NCBI RefSeq assembly: GCF_031501865.1 | Contig: NZ_JARRCW010000001.1 | Location: forward strand, 2,191,001-2,255,000 | Length of the DNA: 64,000 nucleotides | Reading direction: 5' to 3' | From: Pseudovibrio sp. M1P-2-3 | GTDB lineage: Bacteria; Pseudomonadota; Alphaproteobacteria; Rhizobiales; Stappiaceae | Shown: piece by piece, positions 1 to 12,000 of the stretch | How positions within the stretch are numbered: the stretch's first letter is position 1 | How the letters are laid out: every line of letters begins with the position of its first letter | Notes under the pieces: generated by a model | Told to the model about the DNA's origin: nothing | Database searches by the model: none | What the model saw: only the letters and a program-made list of their open reading frames with translations | Program-made: the position numbers and the translations under genes

Positions 1-3000
1 AAGGGCGAAGAAGTTATCCTCTCGTCCCACCTGCTCCACCCCAAGCAGCTCACTGAAGATTGAGGCAACCAGTTGTTCTGTCGCGTTGGCTGGCGCTATA
101 AACCGGCTTTGCACCACCTCTCCACTCACATCCGGCAAGGCCTTGCGGTCGACTTTGCCTGACAGCATAAGTGGCAGACAGGACAACCCGACAAACTGGC
201 TTGGCACCATATAATCGGGAAGGCTTCGTTTGAGAGACGTACGCAAGGCTACCAGATCAATCAAGCCATCCAATTGCAGCTGGACAGAGGCCGGTGCATT
301 CGCTCCCCTTTCCTGTACGTCTGGTGTTGGTGACGAAGAAGGATCTTCCCTATCTTGTAAAGTACTGGGCACCACATAGGCCACCAGCTGTGTTTGGGCT
401 GCCTGTGAAGCCTCTGAGCAGGTAGCGACGACAACCGCTTGACGAATCCCTTCTTGAGCTTGCAATACCGCTTCTATCTCCCCCAGCTCTACCCGCATGC
501 CGCGGATTTTGACCTGAGTATCCATACGGCCAAGGAATTCCAGCGTGCCATCAGATCGCCAGCGGGCCAGATCCCCGGTGCGATACAGCCGCGCGCCCGC
601 TTTGCCGGAAAACGGATCGGCAATGAACTTCTCCGCAGTTAACCCGGAACGCCTTAAGTAGCCGCGGCTCACCTGAACCCCGCCAATCAACAGTTCACCA
701 GAAACTCCAATCGGGACAGGCTGGACCCTTGCGTCCACCACATAGGCCTGCGTATTAGACATAGGAAAACCAATGGGCACCACTTCCTCAGTGCCTGTGG
801 TCTGATACGCCGTCACATCAATGGTGGTCTCGGTGGGACCGTAAAGGTTGACCAGTGCGGTGGAGCATTGCTCTTGAACTAAAAATTCATAAAAACTCCT
901 TACAAAAGAAAGTGGCAGCGCTTCGCCACTAGTCACCACCGCCCGCAGCGTAGCAAGGCTCTCACGATCTTTGCCAACCTTCAAATCATCCAAATAACTA
1001 GCAAACATGCTGGGTACAAAATACAAGACACTCACCTTGTGCAAACGCATTGCCTGCCACACCAAATCAATGTCCCGGTGCCCCCCTGGGGGGAGCATCA
1101 CCACTTGTGCACCATGGCAGGCCCACCAGAACAACTCCCAGACTGATACATCAAAGGTGTAAGGTGTCTTTTGTAACAGGACATCCTCAGGCCCCAAAGG
1201 CAGCACCTCCTGCATCCATGCCAGGCGGTTACTAAGCCCTTTATGACTGATCATCACCCCTTTTGGGGTGCCAGTGGAACCAGAGGTATAGATCACATAG
1301 GCAAGGGAACGGGGTCTCAGTGAACTCTCTGTGTCATCTTGCGCTAGTGCTGTGCCGCTGAACGCCGTTAACGATTGTCGAATATCGATATCATCCAGAA
1401 CAACCAGACGTATCTCGCCTGCTTTCGCATTCAGGGCAGCAGCTTCCCTCATATTACGGTGGGTGAGAACCACCCTCACCCCGGCATCTTTCAGCATAAA
1501 GGCGAGGCGCTCTGGCGGATAGTCTGGATCCAGCGGCAGGTAAGCGCCGCCGGCCTTCCAGATGGCCAGCAAGGTGATGATCAGCTGGGCGGAGCGTTCC
1601 AGACACACGCCGACTACCTGCTCTAATCCCACCCCTTGGCTAATCAGATAGCGCGCCAAACGGTTGGACGCGGCATCCAATTCACCATAACTCAGCTGGT
1701 GTTCCCCATCCACCACCGCAACAGCGTCAGGCCGTAGGCGGGCTTGCGCTTCGAACAACTCCACAACCGTTTGATCCTCTGGGTAACTCACGTGTGTGTC
1801 GTTAAAGCCGTGCAGCAGCTGCACACGCTCTGCCCCACCCAAAAGCTGAAGCAACGCAACGGGTGTGTCAGGTGTTTGCAATGCAGAAGTTAAGAACCGC
1901 TGCAGCATGGCCCCGAGGCGATGGACTGTATCCTCATCAAAGACATCTGTGGCATACTCCATGGAGAGGATCACACCTGAGGTGCAGGGGTTGATATCCA
2001 CCGTCAGATCATATTTCGAGATCGGCGGATGTGAGCCCTCAAGATCACCCACCTCAACATTCTCCAGCAGCTCATCCGCCTCATCGCGATACGCATGCAT
2101 CACCAACAGCACCTGAAACACTGGGGTGACGGTGGCAGCTGTGTCCCCCAAAGCGGAAACAACCTGTTCAAACGGCACATACTGATGGGCGAAGGCGTCC
2201 TGCACGCAGGTACGGGCCTGTGTCACCAAACTCTCAAAGCTGTCCTGTCCATCCACCGGCAGGCGCAGGGCTAATGTATTGCCAAAGTAGCCAAACTCGG
2301 GCCACAAGGCCGCATCGGGCTTCATCACATGCGGCGTACCCAGAACAATGTCCTGATTACCACAGACCCGGGCAAGGAAGCAGGAAAGCGCTGCCACAAA
2401 CACCATGAATGGCGTGGCCTCATGACGGGCGGCAAACGTCTCTACTTGCCGCCACTGATCGCGGTCCAATCCCGGTGTGATAATCCGGCGTCCGGCAAAG
2501 CTGCGCTGCGGTGGCCGCGGCCGATCAAACGGCAAGTCCAACGCTTGTGGTATGCCAGACAGGGTCTGTTGCCACCACTGCAGCTCTTCAGCCAATACCG
2601 GCGCCATCGCCTCGGACCGCTGCCAGGCGGCATAGTCTGCATAGTGTAGCGGTAAGGGGGGCAAGGTAGCTGGTCGTCCCTCTTTGGCGGCCTGATACAG
2701 CGCGGCAAAATCGGCCGGCAGCACATGGCTGAGCGACCAGTTGTCCCCCACACTGTGATGGGTGGCCAGACACCACACATGAACAGTTGGCGAGAGCTTG
2801 AGCACCAGCGAGCGACAGGGGTGATCAGTGCTCAGATCATAGGCGGCGGCGAGCAGCCGGGCACCGCGCTGCTGTGCCCGTTCTTGCAACGCCTCCAATG
2901 GCTGCCCCTCTTGTGACCAATCCTCAAACACGTTCTGCAGGCTTTCAGGCGGGTCGATCTCCTGCCACAGGCGGGTATCGCGGCTGACCAACCGGGTGCG

Positions 3001-6000
3001 CAGCACCTCATAGCGCTCCAACACCCCTTGCACCGCCTGACGAAGGGCCGGTGTGTCCACTACCCCGCACAGGATCAGCGGCATGCCTTCATTGTAGACT
3101 GGCTGCCCCTCAAAGCGGGCATTGGCCAGCCACATGCGCTCTTGCTCGAACGAGGCCGGAATGGGCGCCTTGCGATCCACCGGCTCCACAGCTGGCAACG
3201 GCTTGTCAAAACGCTCCTCAAGCCGTGTAGCCAGCTGGCGGGCACTGGGGCTTTCAAACACAAGGCGCACCGGCACGTGCATACCAAGGGCTTTTTCCAG
3301 CCGCAGCGCCAACTGGGCGGCAAAAATAGAATGGCCCCCGATCTCGAAGAAGTTATCATCAAGTCCCACCCGCTCCAGAGAACGGCGATCATGGGCAATC
3401 ACATCGCGCATGATCTGGCAGATCAGCTCTTCATGCTGGGTTCGCGGCGCCACATAGCCCACTTGCACGGTTGTTCCCGCTACATCCGGCATGCCTTTGC
3501 GGTCTACTTTTCCTGACGGAGTGAGTGGCAGGCACGACAACCCAACAAATTCGGAGGGGATCATATGGCCGGGCAAGATAGAGGCCAGACACGAGCGCAC
3601 CTGTGCCACATCCAGCACGCTCTCCAGTCTCAAAATATGCATGGCCTGATGGTCCGTATCTCCATCACTCTTAACCGAATGGTCAAGCGTACAGGTCAAC
3701 AGGCCCTCCGCATCTAGTCGTGGCACCACATAGGCCACCAACGTGGTCTCAGCTGTTGAGGTGTCATTTAGGTTTCGCACTACCACAACGGCCTGAGCAA
3801 TGTTCTCTTGCGCTTGCAGCGCCGCTTCAATCTCCCCCAGCTCCACCCGCATGCCACGGATTTTGACCTGAGTGTCCATACGGCCCAGATACTCCAGCGT
3901 GCCATCAGATCGCCAGCGGGCCAGATCCCCGGTGCGATACAGCCGTGCCCCCGCTTTGCCGGAAAACGGATCGGCAATGAACTTCTCAGCGGTTAAACCG
4001 GAACGCCTTAGATAGCCGCGGCTCACCTGAACCCCGCCAATCAACAGTTCACCAGAAACTCCAATCGGGACCGGCTGCCCCCATGGGTCCACCACAAAGG
4101 CTTGTACATTTTGTGCCGGAACTCCGATGGAGTTGCTATATTCTGAAGTCAGTCGACTGGTAGTGACTGTAACAGTACATTCAGTTGGCCCATATGTGTT
4201 CCATGCCGTGGGAGCCAATTCAGTCAAATAGTGCGCAAGGTCAGATCCAAGCGCCTCTCCCCCACTAACTACACAAGTGAGCTCTTTGGCCTGCAAGCCA
4301 GCTTCTTTCATGGAATACCACAGACTTGGTGTGGCATGGATGAAACTTGGTTTATAACGCTTGCAGATATGCTCTAGTTGTTTGGCGTCCACCAGCTCTT
4401 TAGGATCTAAGATGATAATAGAAGCCCCATGGCAAAGCGGTAGGAAAACCTGCTCAATAGTCACATCAAATGATAGACTTGAAGAAAATAGAACGCGATC
4501 TTGTGGGGTAAGACCACAGTCTTTCTGGCACGCCCTGATAAAATTTGTAACACTTAAGAGTTCAAGTGAAACACCTTTTGGCTGGCCTGTAGTACCAGAT
4601 GTATATAGGATATAAGCTAAACTATGCCGGTGAATGGGCTGGGAATACTTACATGTATTTAAGGTAGAGGATGAATAGCTTTCGATGTGTTCAAGGGTAG
4701 ACGGTACATTATACAAGATTGTGCCGAAGGAGGCTGAACCACCAGTAAGACTTAAGACAAACTCACCTGTGCTTATCAGTATTTTAGTGTCTGCGTCCCT
4801 CAGCATAAAGGCGAGCCGCTCTTGAGGATAGTCTGGATCCAGCAGCAGACAGGCCCCGCCAGCTTTCCAGATGGCCAGTAGGGTAATGATCAGTTCTCTT
4901 GAGCGTTCCAAGCATACCCCTACCACCTGCTCCGGCCCCACGCCTTGAGCAACCAGGTAGCGGGCCAGACGGTTGGACGCAGCATCCAACTCGCCATAGC
5001 TCAGCTGATGTTTACCATCGACCACAGCAACCGCCTCTGGCCATTGGCGGACTTGCGCCTCAAACAGGTCCACAACCGTTTGATATTCTGGATAGCTCAC
5101 ATGTGTATCGTTAAAGCCGTGTAGCAGTTGAGTGCGTTCGGCTTCATCAAGCAGTGGTAGGTCATAAAGACAAGTCTGCGGGCTCTGTGTTACCAGCTTG
5201 AGTAACCGGCCGTATTGAGCGACAATACGCTTCGCCGTCTGCTGATCGAATACTTGAGTTGCAAAGACAAGTGTACCTTCCAGACCCTGCTGGGTTTCCC
5301 AAAGGACAAGCTCCAGCTCAAACTTCGCGCTCAGCCCCTTGGTTACGGGCACCGAAGTCACAACAGCCTCACCAAGAGTAAATTCCACATCCCAATCGGG
5401 CACGTTTTGTAAAGCCAACAATATCTGGGTGACCGGTGCATGCCCCATGGAGCGGTCAGGTGCCACAGCGTCCACAACCTGACCAAAAGGCACTGTATCA
5501 TGGGCAAGTGTGGTTAGAATCGCTTCCTGACACACACGCAGCTGTTCAGAAAAAGACCGATTCAGGTCCAAACGATTGCGAAGCGGCACCGTATTAACAA
5601 AAAACCCGATCAAACCTTCCAGCTCTGTTCTGGTTCTTCCGGCCACCGGCGTGGCAATCACCACATCCCCCCCCGCCCCCAGACGGGACAGCAACACCGC
5701 GAACGCCGTTTCCAGCACCATGAACAAAGTAGCTTTATGGTCCTGTCCCAGTTGTTTGAGCTCTTGAGTAAGCTGTGCCGACACGGTTAGGTCTACCGTA
5801 CCTCCTTGATAGTCCATAACTTGAGGTCTTGGGCGATCAAACGGCAGGATGATCGCCTCAGGGACGCCTGACAGCTCTTCACACCACCACGCCAACTTCT
5901 GCTTTATGCGATCTGCTGTCAACGCCTGCCGTTGCCACACCGCATAATCAGCATAATCTACAGAAAGGGGTGGCAGATGGGCTATATCCCCCGCCACGGC

Positions 6001-9000
6001 TTCATGATAAAATGCAGCTAACTCCTTGCGTATGATCCCAAAGGACCAGCCATCCAATACACTGTGATGACCAACAATGACCATCAAGTGGCATTCCTGA
6101 GCCAACTGCAAAATATTCACCCGAAACAAGGGGCCTTTTGCCAAGTCAAAAGGACAGGTGAGACAGCCATGTACCCATTCATCCTGCTCCGTTTCGCTTA
6201 AGTTGTCTCCCCCCTCCACGCGCAGAAGCCCACCTTCTGCTGCTGGGGCAATACACTGATAGACTTGACCTTGGCCGCGTTCCTCAAAAGTGGTACGCAA
6301 GACACTGTGTCGGGCAATCAATTTGGCAACAGCTAAATCCAAAGCCGCAATATTCAATGGACCGGTCAGACAGACAGCCATCAGCGTGTGATAGGCCGCC
6401 CCGGCCCGAGCATCAAGACGGTCCAGAAACCACAGCCGCTCTTGCTGTAACGACAAAGGCAGGGGCTGCTCATGGTTTTGAGGCACCAGCGGCACCTGAT
6501 CGTACAAGGGCGTTATGGTCTGCAGGCGTTGAGCCATCCCTGAAACAGTCGGATCTTCAAATACATCACGCACCGCGACGGCCTTGCCCATGGCCTGAGA
6601 CAACCGTGACACTAATCGTACTGCACTGAGAGAATGGCCGCCTAGATCAAAAAAACTGTCATGCCGCCCCACCTGCTCCACATCTAAAATGGCGGAGAAG
6701 TTTTCTGCAACCAACCACTCCATAGAACTAATCGGTGGGAGATACTGTTTGTGGATTGTGAAATCTGTATATTGCGACAAAGCCTTACGGTAAACTTTAC
6801 CCGACGATGTCAATGGCAAATGGGAAAGCCCCACAAAATATGCTGGCACCATATGCTGTGGCAGTGTTCTTTGCAAATCCCGACGAAATTGCATCAGGTC
6901 AGGCAGAACATCCAGTGACAAAACTTGAGGGCTAACCTGATCGAACAGAGTTTCAGCACTCATATCCTTGTGATCATGAGGCACCTCCCCGTTCTGAGCG
7001 TGAACATATTGCGGCACCACGTATGCAACGAGCTGAGCGCCCATATCTTCGCTCTCGTGCACTTCCACAGCAGCCTGTACAATCTCTCTTTGTTCTCGAA
7101 GTACAGATTCAATCTCGCCCAACTCTACCCGCATTCCTCGGATCTTCACTTGGCGGTCCATGCGGCATAGGTAATCCAGAGTCCCATCTGCACACCAGTG
7201 AGCCAGATCTCCCGTACGATAAAGACGTTGTCCGGGTTTACCTGAAAAGGGATCTCCAATAAACTTCTCGGCTGTTAAGCTAGGACGTCCCAAATAGCCG
7301 CGGCAGACATGTGGACCACCTACAAGGATTTCCCCTTTGACGCCAACAGGACAAAGCTCCAAATGGGTATCCACAATGTATATCTGGATATTTGATAGAG
7401 GCCGCCCAATAGAGACCTTTCCACAGTGATGAACTCCAATATTTCGCGTGACCACATGCGTTTCTGCAGGCCCGTATGCATTGATTAAAATTGGGTTTCC
7501 TATCGCCTGCAAATAGGCCTGCATAGCTTCATCTATGTGCAGCGGTTCACCCGCAAATGTAATTGTATCAAGTGCAATACCAGTCCCGAATTCTGCTCGG
7601 GGAAGCCTGCTCCAGAACGCAAACTGCGTTGGAGTAACATATAAATTTCTAACGGCAGTTTCGGGTGTTTTATGCAGGGACTGGGGAGAAAAAATATCGA
7701 ATTTCGACCAGGGCACCAAACAGCCGCCAAAGCACAGAGGAAAAATCACTTGTTGAATAGAGGCATCAAAACCAATTGTCGTTGAAACCGCTGTTGCAGA
7801 TCGCTCACGGCCAGCTTCATCACCTGCCATTGAGAAAACCAAATTGGTTAACATTGCATGTGTTTGGCAAACCCCTTTTGGTTGTCCCGTCGAGCCTGAC
7901 GTGTAAATGACATAAGCGAGGGAACTTGGACAGATAGCAGAGAGGCGCTCTTCGTTGGTGATGGGGGTTAGTGATAGGGCTGAAAGAGCTTGTCTTGTTT
8001 TCCAATCATCCAATAAAATACATGGTAGAGTTCCCATCGTAGAGCGCTGAGCCACAACCAGCTTTGCACCAGCGTTCTTGACCATAAACGCCAGCCGCTT
8101 TGGCGGATCATCTGGCACCAGCGGCAGGTAGGCCCCGCCGGCTTTCCAGATGGCCAAAAGGGTGACGATCAGCTTAGCGGAGCGCTCCAGACACACGCCT
8201 ACCACCTGCTCCGGCCCCACCCCTTGTGCCATCAAGTAGCGGGCCAAGCGGTTGGCAGTGGCCTCCAGTTCACCGTAGCTGAACTGGTGTTCCCCATCGA
8301 TCACCGCGACAGCGCCGGGCTGCTGGCGGGCTTGCGCCTCAAACAGATCCACTACCGTTTGCTGTTCTGGGTAGTCAACCACAGTGTCATTGAAGCCGTG
8401 CAACAGTTGAGTGCGCTCGGCTTCATCCAGAAGCCGAAGGTCATTGAGACAGGCTTGCGGGTGGTTCAGAACTCCTTCCAGTAGACGTAAAAACATAGCA
8501 GCAATGCGCTCTGCAGTGTCAGGCTCAAAGACTTGCTTGGCATAGATAAGAGAACCGGAGAGCCCCTCTTCGCGCTCCATCAGTTCAAGCGTCAATTCAA
8601 ACTTCGCCGATGGTGCGCTTGCCTGAGAAAAGGGTGAGACTTCCACCGCATCCAACTGAAGCGTTTTTTCCCCGTCCGGTGTATTTTGTAGGACCAAAGA
8701 CACTTGCGCCAGGGGGGCGATCCCCATGGAACGGATTGGTTCCACTGCTTGCACCACCGTTTCAAATGGGGTTTGCGCATGGGCAAAGGCGGATAAAATC
8801 GTCTGTTGGCATCGCTGCACCTGCTGCGCGCAAGTCAGGTTCAAATCCACACGATTGCGCAGAGCCAACGTATTGACAAAAAAACCAATCAAACCTTCCA
8901 GTTCGGGCCTAGGCCGTCCCGCCACAGGAGTGGCAATCACCACATCCTCACCGGCCCCAAGACGGGTAAGAAGCACCGCAAACACCGTCTCTAAGACCAT

Positions 9001-12000
9001 AAATAAGGTAGCGTTTGTTCTGTGCCCGAATTCTGACAGCGCCTTGCTTGTGTGCAGTGGAATACAAACCGGAACTCTGGCCCCGTTATAGTCCAGCTGT
9101 AATGGCCGGGGACGATCCAGCGGCAAGGAGATCGCCTCCGGTATATTGACAAGCTCCTGCCGCCACCAGTCCAACTCGCCTTGCAAATACTCTTGTGACA
9201 GCACTTGCCGTTGCCACAGGGCATAATCTGCATACTGTACGGGTAGATCTGGCAACCGGGCAGGCATCCCGGTCTTGGATTCCTGATAAAGAGCAGAAAG
9301 CTCACGCCATAAAACAGCAAGAGACCAGCCATCGAGAACACTGTGGTGCCCGCCTATAACCAGTACATGCGATTGGGGAGCAAGGTATAACAAAACAGCA
9401 CGAAACAGCGGACCATGGGTTAAATCAAAAGGGCAGTTGCCCAGAGCATCCACCCGCTTTATCAAGGTCTCATGGTTCAGGCCCTCGCCAGCTTCCACAC
9501 AAAGGTCATCAACCTTCGATTGGGCAACAATTCTTTGGTACGGTTGTCCTTCACTCCCTTGAGTAAAGATCGTCCGCAGGGCCTCATGGCGCACCTGAAG
9601 GCGATAAATAGCTGTTTTCAAAGCAAGGGAATCTAGCGGACCATCAAGTTGGAAACTATAAATCTCATTATAGGCGACACTCGCCCGTTGATCGAGCCTT
9701 GCCAAAAACCATAGGGCCTCTTGCTGATAGGACAAAGGGATCTGCTGCGCACGCGTGCCAGTCTTCAACTTTGCAGCGGTTATCGGCTTGCAATCTTTCA
9801 AAGCGGCGGCAATCTGCCAGACTGTCCGGGCTTCATAAATCAGTTGCAGTGGGATTTCATCGTTGGTTTGATCCTGTAACCGCCCGATTAAACGCATCAC
9901 TTGTACAGAATTGGCGCCACAGTGAAAAAAGTCGCTCTCCCGAAAAACGGGGGCCTGTTGAAGCACTTCTGCAAACGTCTTGGCCACCAACGCCTCCAAG
10001 AGCCCTTGCGGTGCTTCCCCATATCCCGCTTGCCTGCCCTTGTGAAGCGTACCTCCCTCCCATCCAGCAAGCTCTACAGGCTGTAGCAGAATGAACTCCA
10101 AAAACGGTGCAAGCTGGGGGAAGTTTTGCAGCAAGTGCGTCTCCACCGACACAACAAAATCTTTGGTTTGCTCGTCATTTAAGTCGCTGAAATCCAAAAC
10201 CTTTAAACATTCCTGTGCAGGAACCAGCCCAACCTGCAAGTGCACCTGATCCCCCCGCAGACACCAGAGGGCCCGAGCTCCTGCACAGCGTGGCAGTGCG
10301 TGCACTTGTTCGGCCACATCAACGACTGAAGGTACGCTCCCCCCCCGTGGCCAGCCCGCAAACCTTCGGATCACCGCTGGCAAACTCAAAATGGAGACAC
10401 CTGCGTTTCCATACCAGCGGGCCACTTCGGCCAGTATCCCCGTTAAGTACTGGTGCCGTGCCTTCAGGTGTTGCAACTTACCAGAACTGGCCCTCGGTAA
10501 ACTAGCGGGGCGAATGAAAACAACCGCTGCAACGTCAATTTCATGTGCCTCAAGCACCGCCTGCTGAATAGCCTCTCCCAACACATTCGGATCGAACCGC
10601 TTCATACTGGAGCGGCTCAACTCATGAACAAACACCAGGTCCTCCCGGCCATTTTGCTCTACCCCGAAGGCGATGGTGCGGTCATTGCCCAAAAGCGGAT
10701 CACTGCCATTGGCCGTCACCTCCAGATCCACTGCATAGTAATTCTGACCGCGAACGATCACCATTTCCTTCACCCGGCCCAGTACGTAAAGCTCTCCCTC
10801 CCGCAAAGCCCCCAGATCGCCGGTGCGCAGCCACCTGTGCCCGCTGGTCTCTCCGTAAACCTGTGCCTCAAATACTTGTCGGGTCAGGTCTGCCTTGCGC
10901 CAATAGCCGCTGGCCTTGGATGGACCGCTGAGCCAGATTTCGCCCACTATCCCGTCCGGTAGCTCCGCACAGGTCTGCGGATCCACGATAACAATCTGCT
11001 GTGTGTTTAACACCTGCCCACACGAGACCACAGCCCGTTCGCCAAGCTGAACATTCTCCGCTTGATCAAACACAGTTCCGGGGTGAGTATGAATGTGACC
11101 TGCCCTCTCTTTGCTGGCAGAACTCTCCTCTTTCCACGGTTGCCGGGCGGTGGCTACCAGTACATTTTCCGCCATACCATAGGCAGGGCAGAATGCGGAG
11201 GCTTGAAAGCCATGGTCAACATAAGCATGGGTAAACGATTCCAGAGTTGTCGGCAGTATTGGTTCTGCACCAACGAGGGCGAACCGCAGACTGGACAGAT
11301 CAAGCCCTGCCCGATGTTCCGGCAAAATGTCATCGCAGCACAGTTGATAGGCAAAGTTGGGGGCCATGGTGAGTGTCGAGCGGGTCTGGCTGATCACCTC
11401 AAGCCAGCGCAACGGGCGCTGCACAAAGTGCGCCGGAGCCATCAGGTGGGCCGGACACCCCAGATACAGCGGTAGCAAGATGGTACCAATGAGGCCCAGA
11501 TCATGAAACGGCGGTAACCAGCTACACATGGCCTCTGCAGTCTCCTCTGCGCCCTCATAGCCGCCGCAGACCAGTTCCTGAATGCGCTGCAGGTTCTCCA
11601 AGATCTGCCGGTGGGTGGCCATCACCCCTTTGGGCAATCCGGTGGTGCCAGATGTATACTGCAGGTAGGAAATCGCATCGGGATCAGATTTGACAGGCTG
11701 CCAGTCTTCCCAGTCCCCCAGCTCGCTCTGATCAACAGCCAGACAGGCCAGTGCATGATCTGCCTGTTCCCAAGAATTTAGCCTCCCCAGTTGGTCTTGC
11801 AGGCACAAAACACAGTGGGCCTCGGCATCTTTGAGGATTGCTTCCAGCCGCTCCATATGTTTGCTATTGCGCGGCGGGTAAGCTGGAACGGCGATCACTC
11901 CAGCCAGCTGACAGGCAAAAAAGGCGGTAATGTAATCCAGCCCCGGCGGGCACACCACCAAGGCCCGCTCGCCCGGCTCTAGCTGCCGGGACAACTGTGC

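Noticed and set aside
3028-3516. 162-codon plus-strand frame
   Set aside because: Antisense to PCP2 and C3 of the NRPS; composition (many His, Arg, Gln) is that of a shadow frame.
439-11982. Many plus-strand open frames of 60-160 codons opposite the NRPS
   Set aside because: They lie antisense to a continuous coding frame full of NRPS motifs, have no recognisable domains, and come from the high GC of that gene.
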